From CAYVWB01 sp964455395 (GTDB lineage Bacteria > Desulfobacterota > Desulfovibrionia > Desulfovibrionales > Desulfovibrionaceae): a DNA stretch of 64,000 nucleotides. The stretch covers positions 23,454 through 87,453 of the forward strand of contig CAYVWB010000008.1 of the NCBI GenBank assembly GCA_964455395.1, written 5' to 3'. Made by a program: the position numbers and the translations under genes. This document shows, piece after piece, positions 14,933 through 23,280 of this stretch; the first letter of the stretch is position 1, and the number at the start of each line of letters is the position of its first letter. The notes beneath the pieces were generated by a model. It worked only from the letters and a program-made list of their open reading frames with translations, was not told the DNA's origin and ran no database searches.

Positions 14933-17257
14933 TCAAGGCGCGGGCGTCAGCGACATCACCCGGGGGAAGGCCTCGGCCACGCTCGACGGCCGCAGGGGCA
15001 TCCGGATATATTCCCCCTCGCGCCAGAGCTCGGCTTGGTCGATGAAGTTGGCGCTTTCCAGCCAGCCGTCCTGACCGCCCAACAGGACGAAATAGTTGGC
15101 GTCCATGTCAGCAAGATCGGAAATGTGCCGTGCTTGCGAGCCATAGCTGGTGCGGTGGCGTTGCGCAGTCAGGTCGTGGGCGGTCTTCATCACCGTCTCC
15201 TGCGAGCCCCCCACGGGGAAGTCTCCATAGATATAGCGGTCGCCGATGAGGGGCGCGCTGGCGAGCATGTGACGCAGCTCCAGCCGGTGGGCGTCGCCCC
15301 AGACGCGGCCGTCCTCCAGCGCCTGGGCGGCTGTGGGCAGCGCCTCCCGGATGCGCGCGCGGACGAGCTCGTCATCCAGCGTGGCCATGAGCGTGCGGAC
15401 GTAGCCGCGCAGGTGTGCGCCGCGGGCGAGTGCGTCGTACACCGGCTGCTGACCGGCGGCCTCGGCGAGCGCCGGTCCCAGCTGGACGAGCATGGCCTCG
15501 AAGGCGAGAGCCGCGCGGGAGTCGGCGGTGTAGGCGCCGTCCCAGTCGGTGAGCAGCCGCACCACGGCGCGTTGATCGGTGGGGAGGGCGTCCAGGGAGG
15601 CTCCGTCCAGCCGGGTCAGGAACTCTTGCGTGAGGTCGTAGGCGTCCAGGGAAAGGACGTCGCGCTGCAAGGCGGCGAGGCTTTCGCGGTCGTGTTTCGG
15701 CGTCTGCGCCGCCAACTCGTTGAGTCTGTGGACGCGCAGGTCCGGCGGGAAGTAGAACCCGATGAGTTCCTCCGAGTCCACGGGGCGGTTGTTCGCCGAG
15801 ACCAGGACCCCCTCCGGCGGATTGTAGGCGAAGGGCAAGTCCCTGCCGTTGAGGCGCTCGGCCCAGGCTTCGTCGGCTTGTTCCGGGGTGAGAATGAAGA
15901 CGTCTTTGCGCCAGGCGGGTCGATCCGGGAGGATGGTCGCCAGGGTCAGCCCGATGTTGCCCTCCACGTCGGCGTAGAGCATGTTCTGTGCAGGCACGGC
16001 GAAACCGTCCAGCGCCTGGCGGAACTGCGTCCAGTTTTCGGCGCGGCTCATGGCGAGCAAGGCGGCGAGGTCCTGGGTGGGTTCGTGGCCCATCCACCGC
16101 AGCGCCACTTCCCGGCCCCCGGCCGAGGGCACGACGTCCACGTCCGTCAGCACGGGGCCGTAGGGCGACCACCGCGTCTCGTGCGGGGCGTCCAGCCAGA
16201 AGCGGGTCTCGATTTCGCTTGTTTCCGTGACAAAGGCTTCCGGCGGCAGGGACGCGACGTCCACCAAGTCGCTGGAGAGGGCGCGCATGTTGGTGCCGCC
16301 CCAGGCGACGCGCGGGTTGCGGCCCACGGCGAAGACCGGCATGCCGGGCGGCGCCAGGCCCACCACCTGGTAGGAGGGGGACCGGACTCCCACGATGAGC
16401 CAGAAGTTCGGCAGGATGATGCCCAGGTGGGGGTCGTTGGCGAGCATGGGCTTGCCGCTGACCGTCCGCGATCCTGCAAGGGCCAGGCTGTTGGAGCCGG
16501 GCTTGCCGTAGGCGTTCAACAAGGTGGAGACGTCCTCCGGCGAAAAGGGCCCCGGCGCAGGCGGCAGGCTGGTGGCGCCGGCCAGCCCTGTTTCCAGCAG
16601 GGTGCGCCGCACGGTTTCGCGCGCGGCGTCGTCCTCGATGGCGAGCAGACTGTAGAAGGTGATCCAGTTGACGTCCGTGGAGGCCAGCCGCGAGAGGGTG
16701 ATGATGTCCTCGGGCGTCCAGGGTTCATCGTTCAAGGCGAGAAGCTCCACCTCGTGGGGACGCTCGGTGAGCCGGGATTTGTAGAGGTTGACGCCCTCCA
16801 CGAAGCGGTCCAGCCAGAGCCGGGTGGTTTCATCCATGGCGCGGTAGATCTCCGCGGCGGCGCGACCGTACGCCAGAGCGCGCAGAGCGCGGTCCAGGTC
16901 CTCGGCGAAGGGCCCCAGGGCCTCGCTCAGGCGGCCTTGGCTCAGCCGTTTGCCCAGCTCCATCTGCGCGAGCCGCAGGTGGGCGTGGACCATGCCCAGC
17001 AGCAGCGCTGCGTCCCCGTCTGTGGTCGCTTCGATGTAGGGGATCTGGAAATCGTTCCATCGCAGGGTGGCTGCAGCTTCCAGCGGCAGGTCCTCGGTGG
17101 GGAAGGCCTTCAGCCGGGTGGCGGCGTCGGTGGGGTCGGGAATGGGCGTGAAGAGCGCGCAGCCGGAAAGCGCGGCCGCTGCGGTCAGCGCCAGACAGAG
17201 CATGACGAGACGGACGCCGCGGACGAGCCGTTCGGGGGAGAAAATGGGACGGTGCAT
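14933..17257 (-). CDS. Penicillin acylase family lipoprotein (Ntn hydrolase)
   Basis: A 774-residue homologue of penicillin G acylase, quorum-lactone acylase and PvdQ. The N-terminus is a lipoprotein signal (LCLALTAAAALSGC), so the enzyme is probably lipid-anchored in the periplasm. The family's autocatalytic site is visible as GSNS about 240 residues in: the serine after the glycine would become the beta-chain nucleophile, followed by LANDPHL. Later landmarks include WGGTNM and YADVEGNIG. It should hydrolyse an amide bond of an acylated substrate. The start at 17257 was chosen because the lipoprotein signal follows; the open frame runs 17 codons further. It is divergent from nothing nearby and sits apart from the wzx gene by 90 bases. 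Confidence 0.9.
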   Translation of the reverse strand: MHRPIFSPERLVRGVRLVMLCLALTAAAALSGCALFTPIPDPTDAATRLKAFPTEDLPLEAAATLRWNDFQIPYIEATTDGDAALLLGMVHAHLRLAQMELGKRLSQGRLSEALGPFAEDLDRALRALAYGRAAAEIYRAMDETTRLWLDRFVEGVNLYKSRLTERPHEVELLALNDEPWTPEDIITLSRLASTDVNWITFYSLLAIEDDAARETVRRTLLETGLAGATSLPPAPGPFSPEDVSTLLNAYGKPGSNSLALAGSRTVSGKPMLANDPHLGIILPNFWLIVGVRSPSYQVVGLAPPGMPVFAVGRNPRVAWGGTNMRALSSDLVDVASLPPEAFVTETSEIETRFWLDAPHETRWSPYGPVLTDVDVVPSAGGREVALRWMGHEPTQDLAALLAMSRAENWTQFRQALDGFAVPAQNMLYADVEGNIGLTLATILPDRPAWRKDVFILTPEQADEAWAERLNGRDLPFAYNPPEGVLVSANNRPVDSEELIGFYFPPDLRVHRLNELAAQTPKHDRESLAALQRDVLSLDAYDLTQEFLTRLDGASLDALPTDQRAVVRLLTDWDGAYTADSRAALAFEAMLVQLGPALAEAAGQQPVYDALARGAHLRGYVRTLMATLDDELVRARIREALPTAAQALEDGRVWGDAHRLELRHMLASAPLIGDRYIYGDFPVGGSQETVMKTAHDLTAQRHRTSYGSQARHISDLADMDANYFVLLGGQDGWLESANFIDQAELWREGEYIRMPLRPSSVAEAFPRVMSLTPAP

Positions 17258-17347
17258 TTCCCGAGTATACAGGGATTCGCCGTCTTGAAAAGCGCAACGG
17301 CGCGACAAATTGCAGAAAATGTGGCGAAGCCGGCTGGCGTCTCGCCG

Positions 17348-18934
17348 TCAGGAGCGATGCGCGCTCGAGTCGCTCGTGTCGCCCGTGTCACGGAATCCCT
17401 TCGGACCGCCAGGTTCATCCGATCGTGCAGGCTTCCCGGCGTCGTCCTGCTCATGAGGGCCGCCTTTGCGCGCCCGACGTCGGCGCAAGGCGTTGCGGAG
17501 GCGTTCGCGCTCCGGCTTCGGCAGCACGCCCAGCCCGGCGGCCGCCGCCGCGTAGGCGAAGGGGCCCGCCACGGCCACGGCGTAGCGCGGCGCGCCGGCT
17601 GCGTCCTCCAGAAAGCGCATGACCGCCAGCGTGAGCCCCACGGCCATGAGCGTCTTGACGGCGGTGACCGCCGCCTGGGGGGCCAGCCCGTGACGCGCGG
17701 CCAGCCAGCCGGAGCAACCCAGCAGGAAGCAGTACGCCGCCACCATCACCCACGCTGCGCCCAAGGCGCCATGGGTGGGGATGACCAGCGCGCAGCCCAC
17801 ACACGTCAGAGCCAGGGCCGCGCCGGCGTAGATGGCGGCCCACCGCTGCTTCTCCATGGCGATGAGCACGTTGTTGAGCAGCATGTCCAACGACAACGGC
17901 GCCACCGCCAACCCTACCACGGCCACCACGGGCGCCGCCGGAGCGAATTTCGCGCCGAAAGCCAGTGTCGTCACCTCGTGGGAAAAGTAGGCGAGATACA
18001 GGGAGGTTGGCGCCGCCGCCACCAGGATGAGCCGGAAAAGCAGCCGGTAGAGCCGCGCAGCTTCATCGGCGTTCTCCTTCCACAGCCTGCTGAAGACGGG
18101 GAACATGGCCAGCATCACGGAGAGGGTGAGCACTTGCAGCTTCAGCACCAGCTCGTGGGGGGCCTGGAAGAAGGCCGTCTCTTCGGGACCGCCCAGCCAG
18201 CGCAGCAAGAGCGCTGCTGCGCGGAAGATGTTCTGGTAGAAGATGATTCCCAACCCGATGACGGCGGCCGTCTTCAGGAATGTCGTGATGGTGGGGAGAT
18301 GGGGCGTGAGCTGCGGCTTGACGAAATGGCGGCCCATCACGACGAGCGCTGCGCACAGCCCGCACGCCATGGCGAGGGCGTACGCGCCGACCACATGCGT
18401 GAGGCCGCCGTCCACCAGAATCACGACGCCCAGCGCGCCCAGCAGCGCCAGGTTCTGCGTCATGGTCACGGCCGGTTCCCAGAGCATGCGCTCGTACGCC
18501 TGATAGACGGCGAGCGTCAGCTGGGTGAACGCGCGCAACGCCTCGGCGAGGAACGCCAGCCATAGCGCCTGGGTGACCTCCGCAGGCAGCGCCGTTTCGC
18601 CGAGCGCCGCCGCGCCCCACGCCGCCACGGCGGCTGCTCCTGTCAATGCGAGCCGGATATGGAACGCCGCCCCCACCAGTCGGGGGCCTGCTTCGGGGTT
18701 CGTGGCCACGCTGCGCACCAGGGTCTGCTGCACGCCGAAATAGGCCAAAGTCATCACCGCGCCGGCTGTGGCCATCACATAGGCGAATTCGCCCATGACC
18801 GCCACGGGGAGGTGCCGCGCCACCAGAATGAGCGCCGCCAGACCCGCGCCAAGCTGCAGCAACCGTGAGGCCGCCACGGCCAGGGAGTTCTGCAGCAGGC
18901 TGCGTCGCGGGGGGGTGGGCGCATGGGTGGGCAT
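17348..18934 (-). CDS. Wzx-type polysaccharide flippase
   Basis: A 528-residue integral membrane protein with about 14 hydrophobic segments, of the oligosaccharide flippase/MATE superfamily. The N-terminal helix pattern (LLQLGAGLAALILVARHLPVAVMGEFAYVMATAGA) is typical of Wzx proteins, with the conserved G-E-(F/Y) after the first helix. A basic, disordered C-terminal tail of about 60 residues (RRRRARKGG and onwards) is unusually long. It would flip lipid-linked glycan units to the periplasm for the Wzy polymerase encoded nearby. It is transcribed divergently from the co-polymerase gene at 19181. Confidence 0.9.
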   Translation of the reverse strand: MPTHAPTPPRRSLLQNSLAVAASRLLQLGAGLAALILVARHLPVAVMGEFAYVMATAGAVMTLAYFGVQQTLVRSVATNPEAGPRLVGAAFHIRLALTGAAAVAAWGAAALGETALPAEVTQALWLAFLAEALRAFTQLTLAVYQAYERMLWEPAVTMTQNLALLGALGVVILVDGGLTHVVGAYALAMACGLCAALVVMGRHFVKPQLTPHLPTITTFLKTAAVIGLGIIFYQNIFRAAALLLRWLGGPEETAFFQAPHELVLKLQVLTLSVMLAMFPVFSRLWKENADEAARLYRLLFRLILVAAAPTSLYLAYFSHEVTTLAFGAKFAPAAPVVAVVGLAVAPLSLDMLLNNVLIAMEKQRWAAIYAGAALALTCVGCALVIPTHGALGAAWVMVAAYCFLLGCSGWLAARHGLAPQAAVTAVKTLMAVGLTLAVMRFLEDAAGAPRYAVAVAGPFAYAAAAAGLGVLPKPERERLRNALRRRRARKGGPHEQDDAGKPARSDEPGGPKGFRDTGDTSDSSAHRS

Positions 18935-19180
18935 GGACCGGTCTCCTGGCGCAGCGGCGCCGGGTTCTATTGCGTTTGTCGGTAAAAGTCTTTAGGGATT
19001 GATGACAGTAAAGAGGCCTCGTCCGAGCGCGTGACGCCGGACGTCACTATGCACGGAAGGGACGTTGCGGGCAACAGGACGTCTCCCACACGCTGGTCCG
19101 CGCACATGGCCCTCTGTCGTAATCCGCTGCAATCCCCACAACGAGGCCTTCACGCCCCGAGACGATCCCCCGGATCCCGC
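18935..19180. promoter_or_regulatory. Divergent promoter region between flippase and co-polymerase genes
   Basis: These 246 bases hold no gene. A less GC-rich stretch (18970-19017, with ggtaaaagtctttagggattgatgac) is the best candidate for overlapping divergent promoters. The inverted repeat at 19031-19047 lies beside it. Confidence 0.4.
19031..19047. promoter_or_regulatory. Palindromic operator-like site
   Basis: Perfect inverted repeat GTGACG, five-base spacer, CGTCAC, in the divergent region upstream of the co-polymerase gene. Size and position fit a dimeric regulator's operator, but no regulator gene is next to it. Confidence 0.35.
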
Positions 19181-21538
19181 ATGGAACTCCGCCACCTGCT
19201 CGAAATCCTCTGGCGTCGCCGAGGCGTCATCGCTGTCGTGTTCGGCGCCGTGGTGCTCTTCACCCTCTTTCTGACGATCTCGGCCATCCCTCGGTACACC
19301 GTCACCTCCAAAGTGCTGTTGCGCAAGTCCACGCTCACCGCCGGGGTGCTCATGACGCTGGGGTTCCAGGCGGGCCGGCCGACATCGGAATCCGTCTCCG
19401 ACGAGGAGCGCGCCAGTCTGGAAGCCATCGCCACGTCACGCCCCGTGCTCACCCCCGTGGTGGACGACCTGCGCCTGACCCGGGACCGCCGGCGCACCCA
19501 GCTGGTGAAGCTGCTGCCGTTCTCCCAGACGGTGTTCGAGGCCCTCGGCGTGCAGTGGTCCCGCCGGCCCCTGACATACGACGAGTTCGTCAAGTCGGGC
19601 ATGCTCGCGCTGCTTTTCCCCAGGCCAAGCGTGGAGGTGAGTCAGCACGAGGATTCGGACGTGCTCGCCATCGAAGGGACCTCCACTTCCATCGAGGAAG
19701 CCGTGGACGTGGCCAACTCCGTGGCCGCTTCCTTCAAGGCGTACATGGGCGAGCTCATGGAGCAGGACTTCGCCGTGCTCCAGCAAGCTGTCACCCGGGA
19801 GATTCCCCCGGCTCGCGACCGCTATGAACGCGCCTTGCAAGCTTATGCCGACTACAGCCGACAGGCGCGCACCGTGGACGTGGATGAGGAAGCCATCGTC
19901 CTGTCGCAGCTGAAATCCGAGCTCGCCCGCGAACGCGACCAGATCCGCCTGCAACTGCTGGAGACCCGCGCGCGTCTGCAGAACGTGCAGGAACAGCTGG
20001 AGACCATCCCGGAATACAAACGCGCCTCCAGCGATATCGTGCGCAATCCGCTCATCGCCGCCATGGAGAACACCATGAGCGACCTCGCCCTGGAGCTTGC
20101 GCGCGCCCGCACCCAGTACACGGAGAAACACCCCCAGGTGGTGGAGCTGAAAGCCCGCCTGGAAGAAGCCCGTGACGTTGTCGCCGAGGAAGCAAAGACC
20201 GTGATGGGCAGCGTGGTCACCAACGAAAACTCCCTCTACCGCACCATGGCGGAAAACTACGCCACACTCATGGCCGGCGAGACGGGGCTGGAGCAACAGG
20301 AAGCGGGCTACGACGTCATCCTCCAGGAGCTCGACGAACAGCTCGACGCCTTCCCGGAAGTGCAGGCTCAACTCTCCCGTCTGGGCTCCGCGCGCGACGC
20401 CGCCCAGAGCTACTACGAAGCGCTCGTGGAGATGCAATCCCAACTGGAAACGGCGCAAGCCCTGCCGGAAGCGAACGTGGTGCTGGTGGAAGCCGCCGTC
20501 ATCCCCCACCCAGACGACCTCTCGCGCTTCCGCAGCCCCAGCCGTTCCATCTCCCTGGCTTTCGCCATCATCATGGGCGGGTTCATGGGGCTCGGCGTGG
20601 CGCTGCTCCTGGAGTACATGGACGACGCCATCCGCTCCCCGGAGGACCTCGACGCCGTGGGCCGGCAAGGCGGCGCAACCTTCCTTGGCGCCGTGCCCAA
20701 AGCCGGACGGCACACCCGCGACATCGCCGCGCTGCCACCGGGACACCCCGTGCGCGAAGCCTTGCGCATGCTGCGTCCCGCACTGCTGAACGCCGCCGCC
20801 CGCACGCCCGATTCCGACCGCTCCCGTCTGATGCTCTGGACGACTTACGCCCACGGCCACGATCTCGGCCTCTGTTGCGTGGGAGTGGCCACGGCTCTGG
20901 CTTGGGCCGGGGAGCGCGTCTGCATCGTGGACATGGATCCCAACAGCCTTGCGGACTACGCTGGCGGGGGCGCACGGCAGAACCAGAGCCGGAGCGATCG
21001 CCTCGCCGCCTTGGAAGCCCTGGTGCAAGGCGGGGGAGCCGCCGAAGCCTGGGCCTTCGCCGCCACCACGTTGCGCGGCGGCGAAGGCCAGAGCGCGGGC
21101 GGGGTGGTCGTCGCGGTGGAGGCCGCCGCCTTGCCTGCCGAGTCGGCCACGCTGCGCCGACTCCTCGGCCTCGCCCTGGACCGGTATGATGTCGTCTTCG
21201 TGCGCCTGCCTCCGGCCTTGGATTCGGGAGACGCCGTGCTCCTGGCCCATTCGGACCGGCCTGTGTTCGAGGACGCCGCCGCGTCTCACTCCCTGCAGCC
21301 GGCTTTGATGGCGGCCGTCATGCGCGCGGGCCGCACGCCACGCAGCGGCGCCGCCCGGCTCGTCTCACTGCTCAAGGGACATCCCGCAGACCCGAAGGCG
21401 CAGCGTGACGCGCCGCCGCTGGGGCTCATCCTCACGGGGGTGGAGCAACCCCTGGGCGAACGCGCCGCCGGCTTGGCCTCTGCGCTGCGACTGCGCTCCC
21501 GACAGTGGCGGCGGCGTCGCGCAGCTCGCGGCAGGTGA
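19181..21538 (+). CDS. Wzc-like polysaccharide co-polymerase with degenerate tyrosine kinase domain
   Basis: A 785-residue inner-membrane protein. The first transmembrane helix is at about residues 16-38 and the second at about 455-477, followed by a cytoplasmic region. Between them lies a long coiled-coil periplasmic domain (about 180-430). A proline/serine signature (PHPDDLSRFRSPSR) precedes the second helix, as in Wzz/Wzc proteins. The cytoplasmic domain aligns by eye with bacterial tyrosine kinases. However, where the Walker A loop should be (about residues 552-566) it reads TTYAHGHDLGLCC, without GKS or GKT. The A' motif survives partly (VCIVDMDPN). No C-terminal tyrosine cluster exists; the tail is arginine-rich. 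It probably sets chain length without kinase activity. Confidence 0.88.
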   Translation: MELRHLLEILWRRRGVIAVVFGAVVLFTLFLTISAIPRYTVTSKVLLRKSTLTAGVLMTLGFQAGRPTSESVSDEERASLEAIATSRPVLTPVVDDLRLTRDRRRTQLVKLLPFSQTVFEALGVQWSRRPLTYDEFVKSGMLALLFPRPSVEVSQHEDSDVLAIEGTSTSIEEAVDVANSVAASFKAYMGELMEQDFAVLQQAVTREIPPARDRYERALQAYADYSRQARTVDVDEEAIVLSQLKSELARERDQIRLQLLETRARLQNVQEQLETIPEYKRASSDIVRNPLIAAMENTMSDLALELARARTQYTEKHPQVVELKARLEEARDVVAEEAKTVMGSVVTNENSLYRTMAENYATLMAGETGLEQQEAGYDVILQELDEQLDAFPEVQAQLSRLGSARDAAQSYYEALVEMQSQLETAQALPEANVVLVEAAVIPHPDDLSRFRSPSRSISLAFAIIMGGFMGLGVALLLEYMDDAIRSPEDLDAVGRQGGATFLGAVPKAGRHTRDIAALPPGHPVREALRMLRPALLNAAARTPDSDRSRLMLWTTYAHGHDLGLCCVGVATALAWAGERVCIVDMDPNSLADYAGGGARQNQSRSDRLAALEALVQGGGAAEAWAFAATTLRGGEGQSAGGVVVAVEAAALPAESATLRRLLGLALDRYDVVFVRLPPALDSGDAVLLAHSDRPVFEDAAASHSLQPALMAAVMRAGRTPRSGAARLVSLLKGHPADPKAQRDAPPLGLILTGVEQPLGERAAGLASALRLRSRQWRRRRAARGR

Positions 21539-21663
21539 CCGGCGCTTCCGCTTCACCCCTCCGCTCTTGTCGTTCGTCGCTTTCGTCGTCCCCCGTCGCA
21601 CGTCGCTTTCGTCATGCTTGTCTGACCGAGGTCAGCAGGGCAACGGGGCAACGGGGCAGGGGG
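21539..21663. other. Short intergenic gap with repeated cgtcgctttcgtc-like units
   Basis: Between converging genes. It contains imperfect short repeats (tcgtcgctttcgtcg and acgtcgctttcgtca, at about 21573-21614) and a run of gggcaacgg-type units (21641-21660). No stem-loop with a T run is seen. Confidence 0.4.
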
Positions 21664-23196
21664 TCAGCGGGCCGTGTTCAGGGGGGTCGTCTCCGATTCG
21701 TGACGAAAGACCCGCAAGGTCGCCATGGCCACGCCCAGATACAGGAACATGAAGCGCGAGGGCAGGGAGGTGAGGTCGTAGTTGATGAGCCCGTGCACTG
21801 CCAGCTGCGCCACCAGTCCCGTGAGGACGGCGTAGAGGAAGAGCCCTTCGCGGCGGTCGTTGCGGGAGGGGTCGGGCGGTCGCGCCAGCGCGTGGGCGAA
21901 GCCTTTGCAGAGCGCGTATACCAACCAGATGTAGAGGAAGACGCCCGCCAGCCCCATGTCATAATAAAAGGAGAGATGGAGGGAATGCACCTCCGGCGCG
22001 GTGGTCAGGTGGGTGAATCCGCCGGGTCCCAGCCCGAGGAAGATGGTGGGCCAGTCCTCGGCCATGGCGTCCAGGCCGTCGCCCCACCAGTTCATCCGCG
22101 CGCGCATGCCAGTTTCGTCGCTGTCGCTGCTCGCTTTTTTGGCTTTCTTCTGGGTGAAATAGAGCTCCCCCGTGTAGCCGAAGCCCACGAGGATGCGGTC
22201 GATGAAGCCGGGCGAGGCGATGAGAATGGCCGCGATGACAACCACCGCCGTGATGACGCCGTTGCGCACCAGCCGCCGCCGCAGCGCAGGGTGGACCCAG
22301 ATGGTGAACAGCACGGCGAAAACGCCGCCCCACAACGCCCCCCGCGAAGCCATCAGAATGACCAGCACCAGAAAATAGAGCCCCACCGCCGCCAGCGCCA
22401 AGCGCGCCAGCCGGTTGCGTGCGGCGACCATGAACGCCATCGCCAGAAATCCCGCGAAGACGAGGTATCCCGCACCCTGGTTGGAGCCCTGCAGGCCGCC
22501 CAGACGCTCCACCTCGCCGGTGGCCCCCAACACCGCGAAGATGCTGAGCGTCAACCGCCAACCCTCGCCAAGGCCTTGCTCCCAAAAGAGTTCGTACCAT
22601 TTGGAAGCCACGATCCAGCCCGAGGAGAGCAGCGCGCTGACGATGAGCAACCCGTACAAGGCGTACAGCCGGCGTCGCGTGGTCACCGTGCTGAAGATGA
22701 GCACGTACGTCAGCACGTTGGCGTAGAGCAGCAGCGTGTTGTTGAGCGCCCAGACGCCATGCGGCGCCCAGAAGGCCGCCAGCGTCTGCCAAGCGAGAAT
22801 CGCCAGCAGCGGCGGCAGCACGGCGCGGTCCGGCGGCGCAGGCGGCTCCCACTGCATGGCGCGGCGTCGAAAGTGGGCGAGCAGGCCCGTGACAACGAAA
22901 AACATGAACGGCAGCAGACGGATACTGTAGACATCGAAGCGGCGGGCCAAGTAGCCCGTCTCCACGAAAAAGACCAACGCCATCAACGCCACGCTCCACA
23001 TGGGCGGCGCCAGGGGAAGCGTCAACAGCAGCGCCAGAGCCGCCACGGCGAGCCAGCCCGCCACGTCCAGGGTGGGTCCGATGAACCACGCCGCCCCCGT
23101 GACGAGCGCAACGAGCGCCGCCAGCGGGACTGTCTGCGCAGGGGGCGCGGCGGCGGAAGCCACGGCGGTGGGCAGCGGGCGGGAAACCTGGGTCAT
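21664..23196 (-). CDS. Wzy-type O-antigen polymerase/ligase
   Basis: A 510-residue polytopic membrane protein with roughly twelve hydrophobic segments and one large loop, the layout of the O-antigen ligase/Wzy family. The big periplasmic loop (about residues 330-410) contains MASRGALWG just before it and LGLGPGGFTHLTT with PEVHSLHLSFYYDMGL after it. This recalls the conserved glycine-rich and HNxxL-type region of WaaL/Wzy. It should polymerise or transfer lipid-linked glycan in the periplasm. Two starts are possible: ATG at 23196 or GTG at 23253; neither has a clear ribosome-binding site. It lies 84 bases after the glycosidase gene on the same strand. Confidence 0.88.
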   Translation of the reverse strand: MTQVSRPLPTAVASAAAPPAQTVPLAALVALVTGAAWFIGPTLDVAGWLAVAALALLLTLPLAPPMWSVALMALVFFVETGYLARRFDVYSIRLLPFMFFVVTGLLAHFRRRAMQWEPPAPPDRAVLPPLLAILAWQTLAAFWAPHGVWALNNTLLLYANVLTYVLIFSTVTTRRRLYALYGLLIVSALLSSGWIVASKWYELFWEQGLGEGWRLTLSIFAVLGATGEVERLGGLQGSNQGAGYLVFAGFLAMAFMVAARNRLARLALAAVGLYFLVLVILMASRGALWGGVFAVLFTIWVHPALRRRLVRNGVITAVVVIAAILIASPGFIDRILVGFGYTGELYFTQKKAKKASSDSDETGMRARMNWWGDGLDAMAEDWPTIFLGLGPGGFTHLTTAPEVHSLHLSFYYDMGLAGVFLYIWLVYALCKGFAHALARPPDPSRNDRREGLFLYAVLTGLVAQLAVHGLINYDLTSLPSRFMFLYLGVAMATLRVFRHESETTPLNTAR

Positions 23197-23280
23197 GATG
23201 CTGCAGACGGCCTGGATCTCAATGGAAGGAGACGGCGCGAACGCCAAGCCCACGCCGGCGACATGGGAACCGGGGAGTGG

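Noticed and set aside
14801..18565. A 1254-codon plus-strand frame spanning two genes
   Set aside because: It runs antisense to both the acylase and the flippase, each with strong motifs. The translation is low in hydrophobic order and rich in R, G, H and Q, typical of a GC-driven shadow.
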